Assembly (NCBI GenBank): GCA_014925825.1
Contig: JACGCK010000016.1
Location: forward strand, 186,001 to 250,000
Reading direction: 5' to 3'
From: Pholiota molesta
Taxonomy: Eukaryota > Basidiomycota > Agaricomycetes > Agaricales > Strophariaceae
DNA length: 64,000 nt
This document shows, piece by piece, positions 31,896 through 44,944 of the stretch; positions within the stretch are counted from its first letter, which is position 1; every line of letters starts with the position of its first letter. A program made the position numbers and the translations under genes. The notes below the pieces were generated by a model, which made no database searches, was not told the origin of the DNA, and was given only the letters and a program-made list of their open reading frames with translations.

Positions 31896-34162
31896 TCACA
31901 ATTTCACCTTTGTACTTGGTCCAAATACCAATGCGTAATTGGAATTTATCCGTCCTTCAACATTGACTTTAGCCCGTTGAACGGCGTGAATTGCAGCCTC
32001 CATATCACCCTCCAAGATCCACCTTCCAAAAACCTCGATGTCAAGATCTTTCGTAGGCTCAGAGGTGTTATACGACCAGATTGCATGCTCGAGCAGGTAT
32101 GCACCAGAAGCAATAGCGCCCACCAGCATGAGCGCTGGTCTGGCCACCAACGGCTTCAGAGGTTTTGTGTAAGCCGTAGCCACCTCTGCAATAGCGTCAT
32201 TGATAATCCTAATCTCAGCAGACAGCTTTTGATGGAGATGTGCAGGGCAGGAAGAGATTATAGATTTCGCCCACTAGAAGGGAAGAAAACCTTCAGCCGC
32301 ATGTAAGGCAACAACTAAGATAACCTACAGAGATGAATGCGTCCAAATAATTGGAATCTGTTGCAGACCTAGCTAAATCCAGGGCAAGCACGACAATGGT
32401 GCCTTCCCAGATTCTGCAACAACATGTGTTAGACTAGAGTCATTGGACATATCGAAGGGAAATAAGTACCGTACTTTTCTACAAGAGCATCCCTAATGGA
32501 CCGCCCAAATCCGTTCTCTTCCATATATCCTGCACCGCCCATCGCTGCCATAGCTTCTTCCATCGCAGCGCACGCCTTGTCCGCAGTATATGCCTTCGCC
32601 ACAGGTGTTAACATACGCAGCCGGCGCTGCTCACTGAGCGTAGCAGTTCCACACTCGACCTTTCCCAGCAGGCCTATCACCCCGAAGGTAAGGTGTGTCA
32701 AGGCGCGATACACGAGATTGACAGAGGCGAGTTGCTCGACATGGATTGGAGCGTCCTTGAGAAGGACCGTACCGCTTTGGATGGCGCGGACTTTAGCATA
32801 CGATGTGGCAATAGCAAGGCATTTGCGCAGATTCCCAATGGAGGCGGTGGCGGACCATAATCGTGTAATGTTGAGAACGGGAGAGATGTTCTTGATACCT
32901 AGGCCGAGCTCGCCAATAAGATATCCCTCAGCGGCCTCTAATGTGAGTTCTGCAGTTGGTAGGATCTGAGTGCCGATTTTATTCTTCAGACGGTGGACAA
33001 GAATGTTGTTGCTGGTAGGAGGCGGTATAGGGTCGGAGGGATTTCGAATGAGAGGCAAGCGCAGCGGTACCAGGAATAATGACAATCCTCTTGACCCATC
33101 TTTGAGCGAACCAGTGCGTGCAAGAGCCACGGAAACTTCACTGTCCGTAGCGCTTGAGAACCATTTGACTCCATCGAGAGTATACTGTGGCCCGTATTTG
33201 TTAGTCTTATTCGATTTATGTGCTGTTGTTTCTGTTAGAGAGACATCTGATCCTCCTGGGCGCTATATCGCGCTTCAGTTTGGTAGTTCAGTGACGGGTT
33301 ATAGATAAATATAACCCACTTCCGTCATCCATTGACCAGAAGTAAAAGCATATGCCGGATCGCGACTAATATAGCCATCAGAGTTCATTCTAGGATTCAA
33401 TTTGCAGTACAGACCTTATCAAACGAGGGAAGACATCTCTCTTCAATTCCGGAGACCCAAGAAGCTCAATCACTCGAGCAGTTCCATCAGTCATGCTAAT
33501 AGGGCAGAATATCTAATAGATGTGTATGATAAGTTGCTTTGCTGCTCAAAATATTAGAAAAGACATACTTCATTGCTATCCCCGACCATAACAGTGACCT
33601 TTGCGAAGCCATAGGTCCTACTATGCTCATTGTATTTGCGCTCATAAAAAATTCCCGGAAGGCCTTCTCGCTGAGCGACGGCTTTGAGCTCTCTCCATCC
33701 TTCGCTGGTCTCCAGTTTGTCAATCCGACGGCCCCATTGGTCGTATTGTAGCAAAGTAGGAGGGTACATTTTCTTGCCGTCGCCAAGGGTTCGAAGAGCT
33801 GGATGGTGAAGCATAGTCAGTTATTTCGCAGAAATTAAGAACGTTGGACAATGACATACTTGTTACAACATCAGACCCCAAACGCACAAGGTCTGGCTGA
33901 ACTTCTTGAAGAACACTTCGGAGTTCACACTTTAAGATTAGCGCCAGTCCTAGAATCCATGGTTGGGAAGTTATAACCACCTTTTCGGAAGCGTACGCTT
34001 CAATAAACCTGGAAGCACAGGATCTTCGACGTATGCATTCCCTTCAAAGAAAGGAGTCTAATCAGAGAACAATCAAGAGAGCACGGTCCACGGTCAAGTC
34101 AGTGGTATACATGGAAAAGATAATGCCAATCTCACTGGTTGAAATCCTGTCTCGATACGCAT
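31896..34162 (-). CDS. AidB-type acyl-CoA dehydrogenase
   Basis: Flavoprotein of the acyl-CoA dehydrogenase superfamily, resembling the large AidB/adaptive-response branch rather than a short mitochondrial beta-oxidation enzyme; substrate unknown. Nine exons: 34136-34162, 33981-34057, 33860-33929, 33569-33798, 33415-33512, 33320-33365, 32475-33262, 32329-32413 and 31896-32273. The first exon encodes MRIETGFQP; TPFFEGNAYVEDPVL follows. Conserved: ISMTDGTARVIELL, FTSGQWMTERPGGSDVS (flavin region), YTLDGVKWFSSATDS, GIKNISPVLNITRL and AAMGGAGYMEENGFGRSIRDA. One missing A near 33981-33984 is needed to join exons 2 and 3; with it the protein is 599 residues. Confidence 0.88.
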
Positions 34163-35414
34163 TATTGGGATAGAAGAATAGTTCGAGGAGAAGAGTTGAG
34201 AATTCCGGTTATCCGGCGATGAATAACATATTTATCCATCAACCAACACGACTTTCATGTGCGTCGGTGCTCGCGGATTCACGCGGAACCCATTTCCAAG
34301 GTATCCAAGATTGGAAAGGTCACTTGACATTTTATTGAAGGCCTGAAGAATGATTGAAACAATGTCATACGGTCCATATATGATGACTTCGGCATGGTGG
34401 CGAAACTGTGACGAGCGAAACGTCGTCTGGGTAGTAGGGAAGCAAAAATAGTATAATCGAAAAGTATCGACTTTTCCGTCGCAGTAAAAGAAGACACTCA
34501 AGGATAAAGTATTTACGTCTACAGGCGTCTACCCCGAACACCAAAGGACCGGCCTTAAACAATCTCACGTGACACAGCAACCATTCACTCGAGTTCCTGG
34601 CTCTACTTAAATGGCTCGTCTTTTTCGCTAGTATTCATGCTGGATCTGGTCTTGTTATATTTTCTTTCTAGAGGAAGCTCGAAGATAACAACAAACGCCG
34701 CGTTATCAATGTCCAACTCGTTCCTCTGAACATATTGTGCGTGACTCTTCTCCTGGGCCATGCCTTTGTGCTTCGAGTTTCTGAAATTAGTAGCCTTCTC
34801 TCCGCCGATGGAAAGAATACATTGGATACTATTTTTCGACCTCCTAAGGACAGCTACATCAGTTTCCGAAAAGCGATCTTATTATAGTCCAACTTTAAAA
34901 GCGCAGTGTCGCGCATCTCATCTGACGAATTTGATGTGCGAGGCCTGAAGTACTCAAGGTTTCGAGCTTTCAAATATCGTCCAAGCTCTTCTGCACTCAT
35001 GTCCAGTTGGCTCCGATTCCAAGTCTATAACAACAGCAATCAAATTGGGACTCAAGCAGCTTTACCCATTCTAATTTCTACGCCAGGCTCTTGAGCTTGA
35101 GTTAGCTCTGCCATATGGGAAACAGGGGTTCTCTACGCCAAGGCTGTGGAAATTTGAATAAGTCTCGTGGTTGATACACGGTATGTAGCGATATTTCTGG
35201 TTCTATAGTGGTTCAATTTTATGCCGACACTGACTCGCAGAGTCCCAGAGCTTAAAACGAAATTAACTATCCTGTATTCATCTTCCTCTCCCAGCTTCCT
35301 CTCCAGCCTTCCCACATCATCATACATCATCCTGTCATTTAGTGAGATGGTCAGTCTTAGTTGCGACTATAATAACGATGATACTGAAAATCCATTTTGT
35401 TGCTACAGCTCAGC
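34163..35414. other. intergenic, no recognised gene
   Basis: 1.25 kb between divergent genes. Short AT-rich frames only. It contains a perfect TCACGTGA palindrome at 34565-34572. A possible ATG-only first exon for the hydrolase lies at 35347-35349 (ATG|GTCAGT, acceptor CAG at 35406-35408), which would extend that protein by a few residues. Confidence 0.45.
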
Positions 35415-36287
35415 ATGATTCTTCCTCAGTACAGTCCAAATCAAGCTTTTTGCGATGTTTCAGCCTTAGAAGCAGGTCATATTGGCCTCACTGACGAGAT
35501 GTACATCACCGGGGCAATCCCGGGAAAAGTTACCACTGCCCCTTCTTTGTCTTTTCTTATTCGCCATTCTACAAGCGGCCAAACCATTGTCTTCGATTTG
35601 GGCATACGAAAAGACTGGGAGAATTATCCTCCAGTTGTCGTTGAATGGGTTCGACAGTGTTACCCACTATCCGTTCCTCAAGATGTCGCCGAATCACTCG
35701 TGAAGGGTGGACTACCTCCTTCCGATGTTAACTATGTTTGCCTATCCCATTGCCATTTCGACCACATAGGGGATACAAGGCCATTTATAAACAGCACATT
35801 TCTGGTGGGAGGCACTTGCCAATCCATGTTGAAGCCTGGGTACCCCGAAGATCCTAAGAGTAGCTTCGTATCGGATCTTCTCCCAGCAGAACGAACGATA
35901 TTCTATGACACCAGCGATTGGAAGCCAATTGGTCCATTCCCTCGAGCATTCGACTTCTTCAAGGATGGAAGTCTCTTCATCATCGACGCACCGGGCCACC
36001 TAGCTGGACATATCAACGTCCTCGCACGTACGTCTTCCGACGGGGGATGGATATATCTGGCGGGAGACAGCGCCCATCATTGGAATCTCGTCACACTCGA
36101 ATCCGCTATCGCTACAGGCCACAACTGTGCGCATGAAGATAAAGAAGCAGCTGAGGAACATATCCTTCGCATCAACACCCTAATGAAGATTCCTCGTGTG
36201 AGGGTGCTTTTAGCCCACGACGAGCCATTTTACTCCAAAAATAAAGATGGACCTGTATTTTGGCCAGGAAAGATACCTTCTTTGTAA
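35415..36287 (+). CDS. metallo-beta-lactamase-fold hydrolase 1
   Basis: 290 residues, single exon as annotated. The metal-binding motif HCHFDH is at residues 112-117 (SHCHFDHIGD), followed by PGHLAGH (193-199) and GDSAHH (217-222), placing it in the metallo-beta-lactamase superfamily, with general resemblance to lactonase-type members. Substrate is not predictable from sequence. No signal peptide is evident. A tandem paralogue starts 413 bp downstream; both share NQAFCDVSALE/DQAFCNVSALE near the N-terminus, GPFPRAFDF, and a C-terminus of the form K(N)KDG..FWPG. Start taken at the ATG before ILPQYSPNQ. Confidence 0.88.
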   Translation: MILPQYSPNQAFCDVSALEAGHIGLTDEMYITGAIPGKVTTAPSLSFLIRHSTSGQTIVFDLGIRKDWENYPPVVVEWVRQCYPLSVPQDVAESLVKGGLPPSDVNYVCLSHCHFDHIGDTRPFINSTFLVGGTCQSMLKPGYPEDPKSSFVSDLLPAERTIFYDTSDWKPIGPFPRAFDFFKDGSLFIIDAPGHLAGHINVLARTSSDGGWIYLAGDSAHHWNLVTLESAIATGHNCAHEDKEAAEEHILRINTLMKIPRVRVLLAHDEPFYSKNKDGPVFWPGKIPSL

Positions 36288-36397
36288 CCTTCCCCCATCT
36301 AATCTATAAATTTCCCAAACATTTCCCCAAGAACAAGAATTTATCTTCATAGATTCCCACGTGCATTCAGGTAGGCCGGTGACCATCCCCAGCCATC

Positions 36398-36489
36398 CCC
36401 TCTAAAAGAGGAAGTCCGGCGGGAACTCTATCGAGGATTCCCGCCGCAGTTCAACATCTGGTCAACATCCTCCAACATCTTTTAGAGGG
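36398..36489. repeat. nested inverted repeat, MITE-like, between the two hydrolase genes
   Basis: CCCTCTAAAAGA at 36398-36409 is exactly inverted at 36478-36489 (TCTTTTAGAGGG). Inside it, GGCGGGAA (36418-36425) is exactly inverted at 36438-36445 (TTCCCGCC). At 92 bp with 12-bp perfect ends it looks like a miniature inverted-repeat element or a structured RNA-coding segment. No clear target duplication was seen. Confidence 0.6.
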
Positions 36490-36700
36490 ACAGTCACGAG
36501 GCTATCGTGCATGCATCTGTGGTGATTTCTGATTAATATCACTGATAATCCGAGTCGATAACCATCAGTTTTAACTACTAACGCTCAGCACCTGCCACCA
36601 AGTGATAAGCCTCTCTCGACTTGAAGCTCAAACACTTGACGAGTGAGTTCTGAAGCTTGACAACAAGCCTGTGGAAGAGGCTAATTCGACTTATTGTAGA

Positions 36701-37624
36701 ATGACAACACTCCCGGCTCCTACTTCCGACCAAGCATTCTGCAATGTATCTGCTCTAGAAGGTGGTACGATGAATGCACCAGATGAAATGTTCATCGCCG
36801 ATGGAGCTCCTGGACAAAGAAGCACGCTACCTTCTTTATGCTTTCTGATACAACACAGTAACCGACCAGAGAAAATCGTTTTCGACCTAGGAATAAACAG
36901 AGACTTATCAAAATACCCACCGGCTGTCCTAGGGGAGGTCGGTGGCTCTGATTCGGAGGCCTTATTTCGAGTCGGAAACACGCCCACAGTCCTTGAGTCA
37001 CTCGCAAAGGGCGGTCTGAGCCCTGATGACATAGATTTTGTCTGCATATCGCATGCCCACTGGGACCATACTGGCGAGCCGCATGCCTTCAAGAAGAGCA
37101 CATTCCTTGTCGGTGACGAATGTCGGCCTCTCTTCGACAATGCCTATCCAATAAATCCTAAATCTTGGCTCTCCAGCGATCTCTATCCGGCAGACCGCAC
37201 ACGATACTTACCTGTTGGCGGGTGGTCGCCTCTCGGACCCTTCCCCCGTGCTTTCGATTTTTACGGTGACAGTAGTCTCTATATCGTCGACAGCCCGGGC
37301 CACTCTTCAGGTCACATTACCATCCTCGCGCGCACCTCTCCCGACGGCGCATGGATTTATCTCGCAGCGGATAGTGCGCACCACTGGCGTATCATGACTG
37401 GCGAGTCGCAGATGACAACCGGGATGCCATACGGATGCATTCATGATGATAAGGATAAGGCTGATGAACATATTGCACATGTTCGTGAGCTAGGAAAATT
37501 ACCCCGCGTACAAGTTGTGCTGGCGCATGACCTTTCATGGTATAATCTGAACAAGGACGGAGATGCATTTTGGCCAGGACAGATACAGCCGTTGTCTGCT
37601 GAGGCGCCAACTTCGGACTTTTGA
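36701..37624 (+). CDS. metallo-beta-lactamase-fold hydrolase 2
   Basis: 307 residues, intronless coding part; a 5' UTR intron is likely (GTGAGT near 36641, acceptor TAG just before the ATG). Metal motif HAHWDH at residues 118-123, then SPGHSSGH and ADSAHH. Compared with the up-front paralogue it carries an insertion around GSDSEALFRVGNTPT before the motif and a short C-terminal extension SAEAPTSDF. The metal ligands are intact, so both copies should be active. Substrate unknown. The arrangement is an ordinary tandem duplication with substantial divergence. Confidence 0.88.
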   Translation: MTTLPAPTSDQAFCNVSALEGGTMNAPDEMFIADGAPGQRSTLPSLCFLIQHSNRPEKIVFDLGINRDLSKYPPAVLGEVGGSDSEALFRVGNTPTVLESLAKGGLSPDDIDFVCISHAHWDHTGEPHAFKKSTFLVGDECRPLFDNAYPINPKSWLSSDLYPADRTRYLPVGGWSPLGPFPRAFDFYGDSSLYIVDSPGHSSGHITILARTSPDGAWIYLAADSAHHWRIMTGESQMTTGMPYGCIHDDKDKADEHIAHVRELGKLPRVQVVLAHDLSWYNLNKDGDAFWPGQIQPLSAEAPTSDF

Positions 37625-38509
37625 AGAGAATAGACTCAGTACAAGTGTTTATAGGACGTACGATTTTACTATTCAAGTTTAACATTGTGGTGGACTAAAT
37701 ACTTGCCGATACATAAGTAACATAGTTGTAAACCTACCCTGGTTATTCTATGGTATAACATAATGACAATTCTCAAGGTTGTGCCCCGATGGGAAAATTC
37801 ATGCATCAATGCATATGGTCTAATCAGTAAATATTGTCAGGCGCTAATCGATGTACTTTCGAGTCCGAAGCCGTTCATCCGACTCCGTGTGGACTCTGCC
37901 TTCAGCACGAGTCTGAGTTCAACAGGTCTAGGTTTAATGATGTTTAATGACGTACATTAAGATATCACAACTTTCAATAGGAGGGCTAGGGAAGTGAAGG
38001 TTGACGTTAGGCTCCCATCGCATCTATCGCATTTGCTGACGGAGAGAAACCCCGAGCAGTACTAACGTTCCATTGAAGTATCATTATTTCAAATCAAGAG
38101 TTAGCCTACTTCTTGACCGACCATTCTGAAATTCGCCAGTGATGTGCCAGAGATAACTTCAAGGGCACGCGCAGCCCTTTAGCTGTTTTGGCATTTTCCA
38201 TCAGAAGACAACCAGAGTATTCGGGACGCTACTCGTATGTTGCATGTCAAGAAGAAGAAAGCTATTTCGGAGATCGTTGTCGTAAAGCTGGGGAAAAAAC
38301 ATCGTAATGGAAAGGAGAGCTCAGATAGAGCATATTGCATATATTACAATGCACAGATGATACATAGTCTTTGGTCCATGTTTGGATTCGGATATACAGA
38401 GCCTTCTAAAAGATAGATGGTATCTAGTGCTTGCATATCGGAATAGATGCATGAGGAGTAAATATGGAAAAGAAAATCCAAGAACGCGTTAGGGGGAATT
38501 TGGGCGGAA
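37625..38509. other. intergenic, no recognised gene
   Basis: About 0.9 kb between the convergent ends of hydrolase 2 and DAHP synthase. Short frames only, none recognisable. Confidence 0.45.
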
Positions 38510-39903
<1,394 letters not shown>

Positions 39904-40337
39904 ATCAAGCTCGGAAGACACTGTTTTGAAAGATGAAAGGGTCTTTATAAGTAGTTCATGCGTGGGATTAGAAACGATGGACTTACTATTAAGTGGAGAT
40001 GTTGACAGTGAATTTTAGAATTGGGCTGTTGACCAGTGCCGGGGATCAAGTCGGCGATGGGAATAAGTAACCCAGGTAGATAGCAGATCAAAGCTTATAA
40101 TGCGAGTCTATCGGCAGAGGACTGGATCAGCGCTGGCCAGGATGCAGGGACTTGCTTAAGATCTGCTTAGCTTAAGATGACTCCGATCTCAATGTAAAAA
40201 TCACGCACGTGATCCACACGCTGTCCGCTTTTGGCAACTCCTCAAGCAACCTGCTTCTCTCCGTCACCACCCAATCCTCCGTTCCGTCCTAGCTGGTTCC
40301 TCTTTATCCTTTCTATTTCCCCTATTACCAATTCGAA
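39904..40337. promoter_or_regulatory. divergent promoter, DAHP synthase / TIM9
   Basis: 434 bp between start codons. It contains TGACTC at 40178-40183, a six-of-seven match to the Gcn4/CPC1 site, plausible for amino acid control of DAHP synthase, and CACGTGAT at 40206-40213 closer to TIM9. Confidence 0.5.
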
Positions 40338-40779
40338 ATGGATTTTTCAAACTTCAACCCGGCGGAGCAGGCTCATATGACGAAAGTCATCGAGAAGCGC
40401 CAGGTATGCCATCGCAGGCATACGCGCATTTGAACGAGAGGCTGATTGTCCAAATGTGGTTGTCCGAATAGATGCAAGACTTTCTCCGAATGTACTCGAA
40501 TATTGTTGAGAAGTGTTTCAACACATGTGTGAATGACTTCACAAGCAAGGCACTATCGTCCAAAGAGGTTTTTGATCACCACTTTGCTTTCCGACGCGGC
40601 ATTGAACCTGGCTATTATTCAGGACACATGTATCTTGAACTGCACGGAGAAGTTCCTTAAGCACTCAGAAAGGGTTGGAGCGCGATTTGCTGAAGCTAAT
40701 GCAGGTTTGTGTCCGTCCACATTATCCGAAATATTACTCATCCTCTCATTACTCAGAGGCAATGGAAGCACAAAAATGA
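40338..40779 (+). CDS. TIM9: mitochondrial intermembrane-space chaperone Tim9
   Basis: Small Tim protein; with Tim10 it escorts hydrophobic carrier proteins across the intermembrane space to the TIM22 complex. Exons 40338-40403, 40472-40567, 40623-40704 and 40757-40779 give 88 residues. The protein starts [20 protein letters not shown], has the twin CX3C motif (CFNTC and CILNC) that forms two disulfides, and the conserved [19 protein letters not shown] before the end EAMEAQK. Length and motif spacing are typical. No frame problems. Confidence 0.96.
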
Positions 40780-42264
40780 ACCACTAGAAGTTTACAATAC
40801 CATATATCCCTTATCCCCACTCCAACTTGACTCTTTCATTAGCCACACTTAATGCACCGCCGATTTTGACGCAGCGATAGCTCTCTCTCAAGCCGCCGAA
40901 TAAGAAAACTTGACACGATGGCGACACCCATAATGCAACTGTTCTCGCCTTAAATCTCTTCTCCGTACAAGGCAATCTGAATCTGAAAGCTGATTCACCC
41001 ATGCATCCAGGTCTGTAGTTATCCACAACTGCCATTTGATGGCCCTGGTAAACTATCCATGAAGCATGATCAAGTGTTAGCCAACTCAACAAACATCGAA
41101 ATCACCTACCATCTACCCCAGGATGCAAAACTTCGGCTCGTTTTGGAGCTCCCTTCGTTCTCATTTCGCTTGTCATAACTCTATACAACACCAAGTGTGG
41201 TCTCAAGAAGATCAACCACCTTGTGGCAGCCTCCTGATTGTGAGTTAAAGATATGCCTGTCCCTCAATACGCCGAGTTTCTCCAAATAGTTTTACGAGAC
41301 TCTTCGCTTTGGGCGTGGCTCGACCTCCATTAACCAACTATAATCCACGATAACATGTCTGCAATAGAAGCGGATACCTGACGTTTGCAATTGACGGAGA
41401 CGCTGACAAATGCGGCCTCCACCTCGTCTTCCTTGTTGAGACACTAAACTATTGGCCACCGGCTCAGGGCCCAGCGCTCAGCTTTCAAGTCCCTTCCTAG
41501 TTGGTGATGTAAGCTCCTATACTAACTCATCAATGATCCATCGAGAATGGCGATGAGATATCCACCGGGATGGCTAAGGACACATTCTCTGATAGCCATT
41601 TCATACTGTGCCAAATGAAGGATCAGGGTACGTCTCAGTTTAACACCGGCTAAAGTCCAAGAGGACTTGTGCCTACCCTGTTGTATACTTCCTTTGGGAG
41701 TTTGTGCCAGTGGGATGCGGTCTGCCGAAGGAGTAAGAGATTTTTTGACCTTCCGGTGCTTTACCCTCGCGCGGGTAGATATGATTAAAAGTCCTAATTG
41801 AATGGATATGACAGCGCGCAAGTTTCCCTTTCGCGCTGGAAATTATGTTAACGGTGGTTTAGGGCCGAGCGTTTGCACCTTGGTTGCATCGGTGGGTCGA
41901 TTCGGCAATATGATTTCGACCGCCGTTAAGTGCTATTTAGTGGTACAATGGGCAGTGCTTTAAGTTCCAACACATGCCCATAGGCCATTGTTCTCAGACT
42001 TTATTCAAAACAGCCTCATTCAGTCTGCACACTGCAGGACTGCCGTTAGCGCCCATCGACATAGTGCGAATGACGTCATGCAATAGATCAAGAGGACCTG
42101 TGCAGTAGTCCTGCTCGTTTACTACCTTCACAATTCGATTTGAAACGGTGATTGACTAGATCAGTATATTCCTTATTGGATAAATATCGGTCCAGGGTAG
42201 ATGAATGAACTCTATTGAATCACGAAATAACGGCAGATATTGCTCAGGTAACATGTGGCCCGGT
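40780..42264. other. intergenic, no recognised gene
   Basis: 1.5 kb between TIM9 and the minus-strand hypothetical gene. Several 60-100 codon frames, none with recognisable or conserved-looking content. A short inverted pair (TTAACGG near 41850, CCGTTAA near 41925) is present but weak. Confidence 0.4.
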
Positions 42265-43165
42265 TTACGTTGAAACAGACGCCATTTCTTCCTGCAATAT
42301 GCTGGTGAATGTCGCAGGTTCCGAATGGGCATGCTCTTCTATTTGATGAAAGCAAGCTACGATTTCTGGATGGTCGAGAATATAAGCGCCCGTATTGACA
42401 TCATCGGAGAGGCCGGCCTTGATCACGGCTGGCCTCAAATGTGTCCGATTGCGCAGGATCCATTGCCTAATAACCGCAAGGCATGGTCAGATCGAAGCAG
42501 ATAAAGGCAGAACAAGAATATGCACCTTGTGAATTTCTCCTCCAGTTCTGCCTCTGGTATCCGGTTCAGTTGCCTCAGCAATCGCGCCTTGTTCGCCCTC
42601 GCCCAGATAATATTAAGTGGGGGGATATCGGGCCTAATTTTAAGGAAGGCTTGTTTGAAGGTTTGGAGAGCTCTTTCTTCCTCCCCGTCTATTCTGCTGA
42701 GTGCCACCGCTAGGAACAGTGTTGGCACTACGTCGACGGCGTCGGGACCATTAACGCGCTTGCACGTTTCAGCGATGAAAGTCAGCGGTGCGAGGGCTTC
42801 GGCAATTCTCGACGGTGTCGAGTGCTTTATCGACTTGGCGTTAATAACGGGAATGGCATCTGCGATATCGAACATACCCGAAGATAGATGGACAGCTGCC
42901 AGGCGGTCCGATCGAGAATAGTTTCTCGAACTTTTGCGACTTCATCTGGTCTCAGCTGTTTGCTGTCGTTATCATTAAGGTATCCAAGAGATACTAGATG
43001 TGATAGAGATCCGTTCGCGTGGAGTTCGTCCAAGAACCCTTCCACCTGTCTAATTGTCTTTCGCTGAAAGCCAGGCGGTAATGTTGGGAACTCGGCGTAA
43101 AGTTGATCTGAGAATATAGATACGGAATCTCCATTGGGTAGCGTGATGTGAGGTATTCCTGACAT
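42265..43165 (-). CDS. conserved-looking hypothetical protein
   Basis: I do not recognise a domain. It reads MSGIPHITLPNGDSVSIFS, then GFLDELHANGSLSHLVSLGY, FDIADAIPVINAKSI, VDVVPTLFLAVALSRIDGEE, ALQTFKQAFLKIRPDIPPL and NKARLLRQLNRIPEAELEE. An intron then removes about 42474-42527, and it ends LQEEMASVST. Helical, TPR-like spacing is possible in the middle. One missing base near 42893 joins the N-terminal frame to FDIADA. The upstream frame is open to 43276 but has no ATG beyond 43165, so either that is the start or an upstream exon exists. Confidence 0.6.
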
Positions 43166-43391
43166 CACAAGCAGAGGTGGAATGGACAATCGATGAGACT
43201 CTGGACGAAGTTGTGCATGATCCTCGCTGGGTGGCTCAGTGATAATATCGATTTTGTCGCTGTCTGTGCCTGACAATCAACTGACAATATGTTGAAGACG
43301 ATCGGGCGTCGGCCCGGCGATATGATTGATTATGTCACCGGCAGTGCGGTCACTGCGGTGCCACCAGTGACTCTTTCAACTTCACACCTTC

Positions 43392-44681
43392 ATGGCCACA
43401 GTCACCCACTATATCCACTCGCATTATGATCCAGAGGACCGTGAAAAGCTAGAGAGGGAGACAGGCCAACTGGCAGACGAGGATGATCCTGAGCGAGCAT
43501 GGCAGCGTGAAGCCTCCCGAATTGCACGGCGGACAGCACCAGCGCCGCACTTCGTTCCCGCCACTATGCCCTATGGCGAATGGAGTACCGCGAAAGCAAG
43601 CTCGTCCAAAACCACTGAAACATTAACGGATCCCTTTGGCAATTCGGTGTCCGGCTGGTATCGTTCTTTGACGAGTACTAAATCTGCCACTGTCCCTTCA
43701 ACCCCTACCACATCAAGCAATTCAAGCTCTAAAACACTCTCATTGCCAGAACCTGTTACCGCTCCTCGACCAAAGAGAGCCGAATCACGAAATAAAAACA
43801 ATTGGTTCATTATGAAGGCCATACATTCTGAACCTCCGCGTTCAGTTTCCGCTCCCGCTCCTAGTCTGGCTGATATGCTCGCCCGACATCCTCCACCTCT
43901 GCCATCAGAAGAAAAGTATACCCCGCCCGTATTTCTCGAAATAGGCCCTTCAAACAAGGGCTTTGCCATGCTTCAGCGTTCAGGATGGAACGAAGGAGAA
44001 CCTCTTGGTCCTGATGTCATTCGGAGGAAGCCTGCGGACGATATTCTGCCAGACGGAGACATGATCCCTACCGAATCCAGTAAACGCAAAGGGAAGATGC
44101 CCGTATCTCGGCAGCGCAATGAAGCCACAACTCCACCATCGCACCAGCAGAAGATGGTGGAGGTTAAAATGGAAAACTTCGACGGCGTGAGTGAATTGCG
44201 GGGTGTTGATGTGATAGACCTCACACTCTCAGATTCCGAGTCCGACTCGAGTGAGGCAGTAGAATCAGGTCCAAACCCCGAAGATAGGGGGCCCGAACAC
44301 GAAGTGGCGGCGGCGGTATCTGCTCCTCCAGACCTCCCAGACCTCGAAAGTGCTCCGGACAGACAGCTGACGCTGCCGAAGACTGCTAGTGACGACTCAT
44401 CGCCTTATGCACGGAGGGCCCTTCTCACCCCTATAGCTACCGTGCTCAAGTCAGACCGATTAGGCATTGGCTTGAAGGCGAAAACAGTGGGCCCTCACAA
44501 GGCCTCTCGAAAACGTGTTACGCATAATACTGCGGCATTGGCCGCACACGTCAAGGCGGCGGAGGAAAGCCGGAAACGCAAACAGTTATTTGGGCGCGGG
44601 CACAGGGGGTTTGAGCGTCAGCGAAAAAGAGACGAAGAGCACCGGAAGGCTCTGCTAGAGGAGCTCAAGAGTCCCTGGTAA
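43392..44681 (+). CDS. G-patch domain protein with SUMO-interaction-like motif
   Basis: 429 residues in one exon. A G-patch-like region reads GPSNKGFAMLQRSGWNEGE followed by PLG around residue 190, with its second half far downstream (LTPIATVLKSDRLGIGLKAK, about residue 350), so a long acidic and Ser-rich insert splits the domain. Between them, DVIDLTLSDSESDSSE is a classic hydrophobic core plus acidic/Ser patch of a SUMO-interaction motif. The C-terminus is basic (FGRGHRGFERQRKRDEEH). G-patch proteins usually activate DEAH-box helicases in splicing or ribosome assembly; the partner here is unknown. Confidence 0.82.
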   Translation: MATVTHYIHSHYDPEDREKLERETGQLADEDDPERAWQREASRIARRTAPAPHFVPATMPYGEWSTAKASSSKTTETLTDPFGNSVSGWYRSLTSTKSATVPSTPTTSSNSSSKTLSLPEPVTAPRPKRAESRNKNNWFIMKAIHSEPPRSVSAPAPSLADMLARHPPPLPSEEKYTPPVFLEIGPSNKGFAMLQRSGWNEGEPLGPDVIRRKPADDILPDGDMIPTESSKRKGKMPVSRQRNEATTPPSHQQKMVEVKMENFDGVSELRGVDVIDLTLSDSESDSSEAVESGPNPEDRGPEHEVAAAVSAPPDLPDLESAPDRQLTLPKTASDDSSPYARRALLTPIATVLKSDRLGIGLKAKTVGPHKASRKRVTHNTAALAAHVKAAEESRKRKQLFGRGHRGFERQRKRDEEHRKALLEELKSPW

Positions 44682-44944
44682 CATTTTCATCTTGCCAATT
44701 TGACTGGTTTCAATTGGTTGTAAATTATTCCTTACTATGAATACATTGTAATTCCCTTTGAGCAGCTATATGGTTACACTTATATAATAAGTAAATCGTA
44801 AGACGAGCCATGCCGAAAGCAAAAAGACGAGGGATTGAATTAAGATATCCAAAAATTGTCTTGGGAATTTGGTAGTTCTAAAGGGGAAAAGAGAGAGCAA
44901 TCGAAGGGGGAGAACAAAACAAGCACCAGAAGGAAGAGCAAAAA

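Noticed and set aside
41840..41935. tRNA-like segment with a GGGTCGATTC box
   Set aside because: No matching acceptor stem, D-arm or anticodon arm can be drawn around it.
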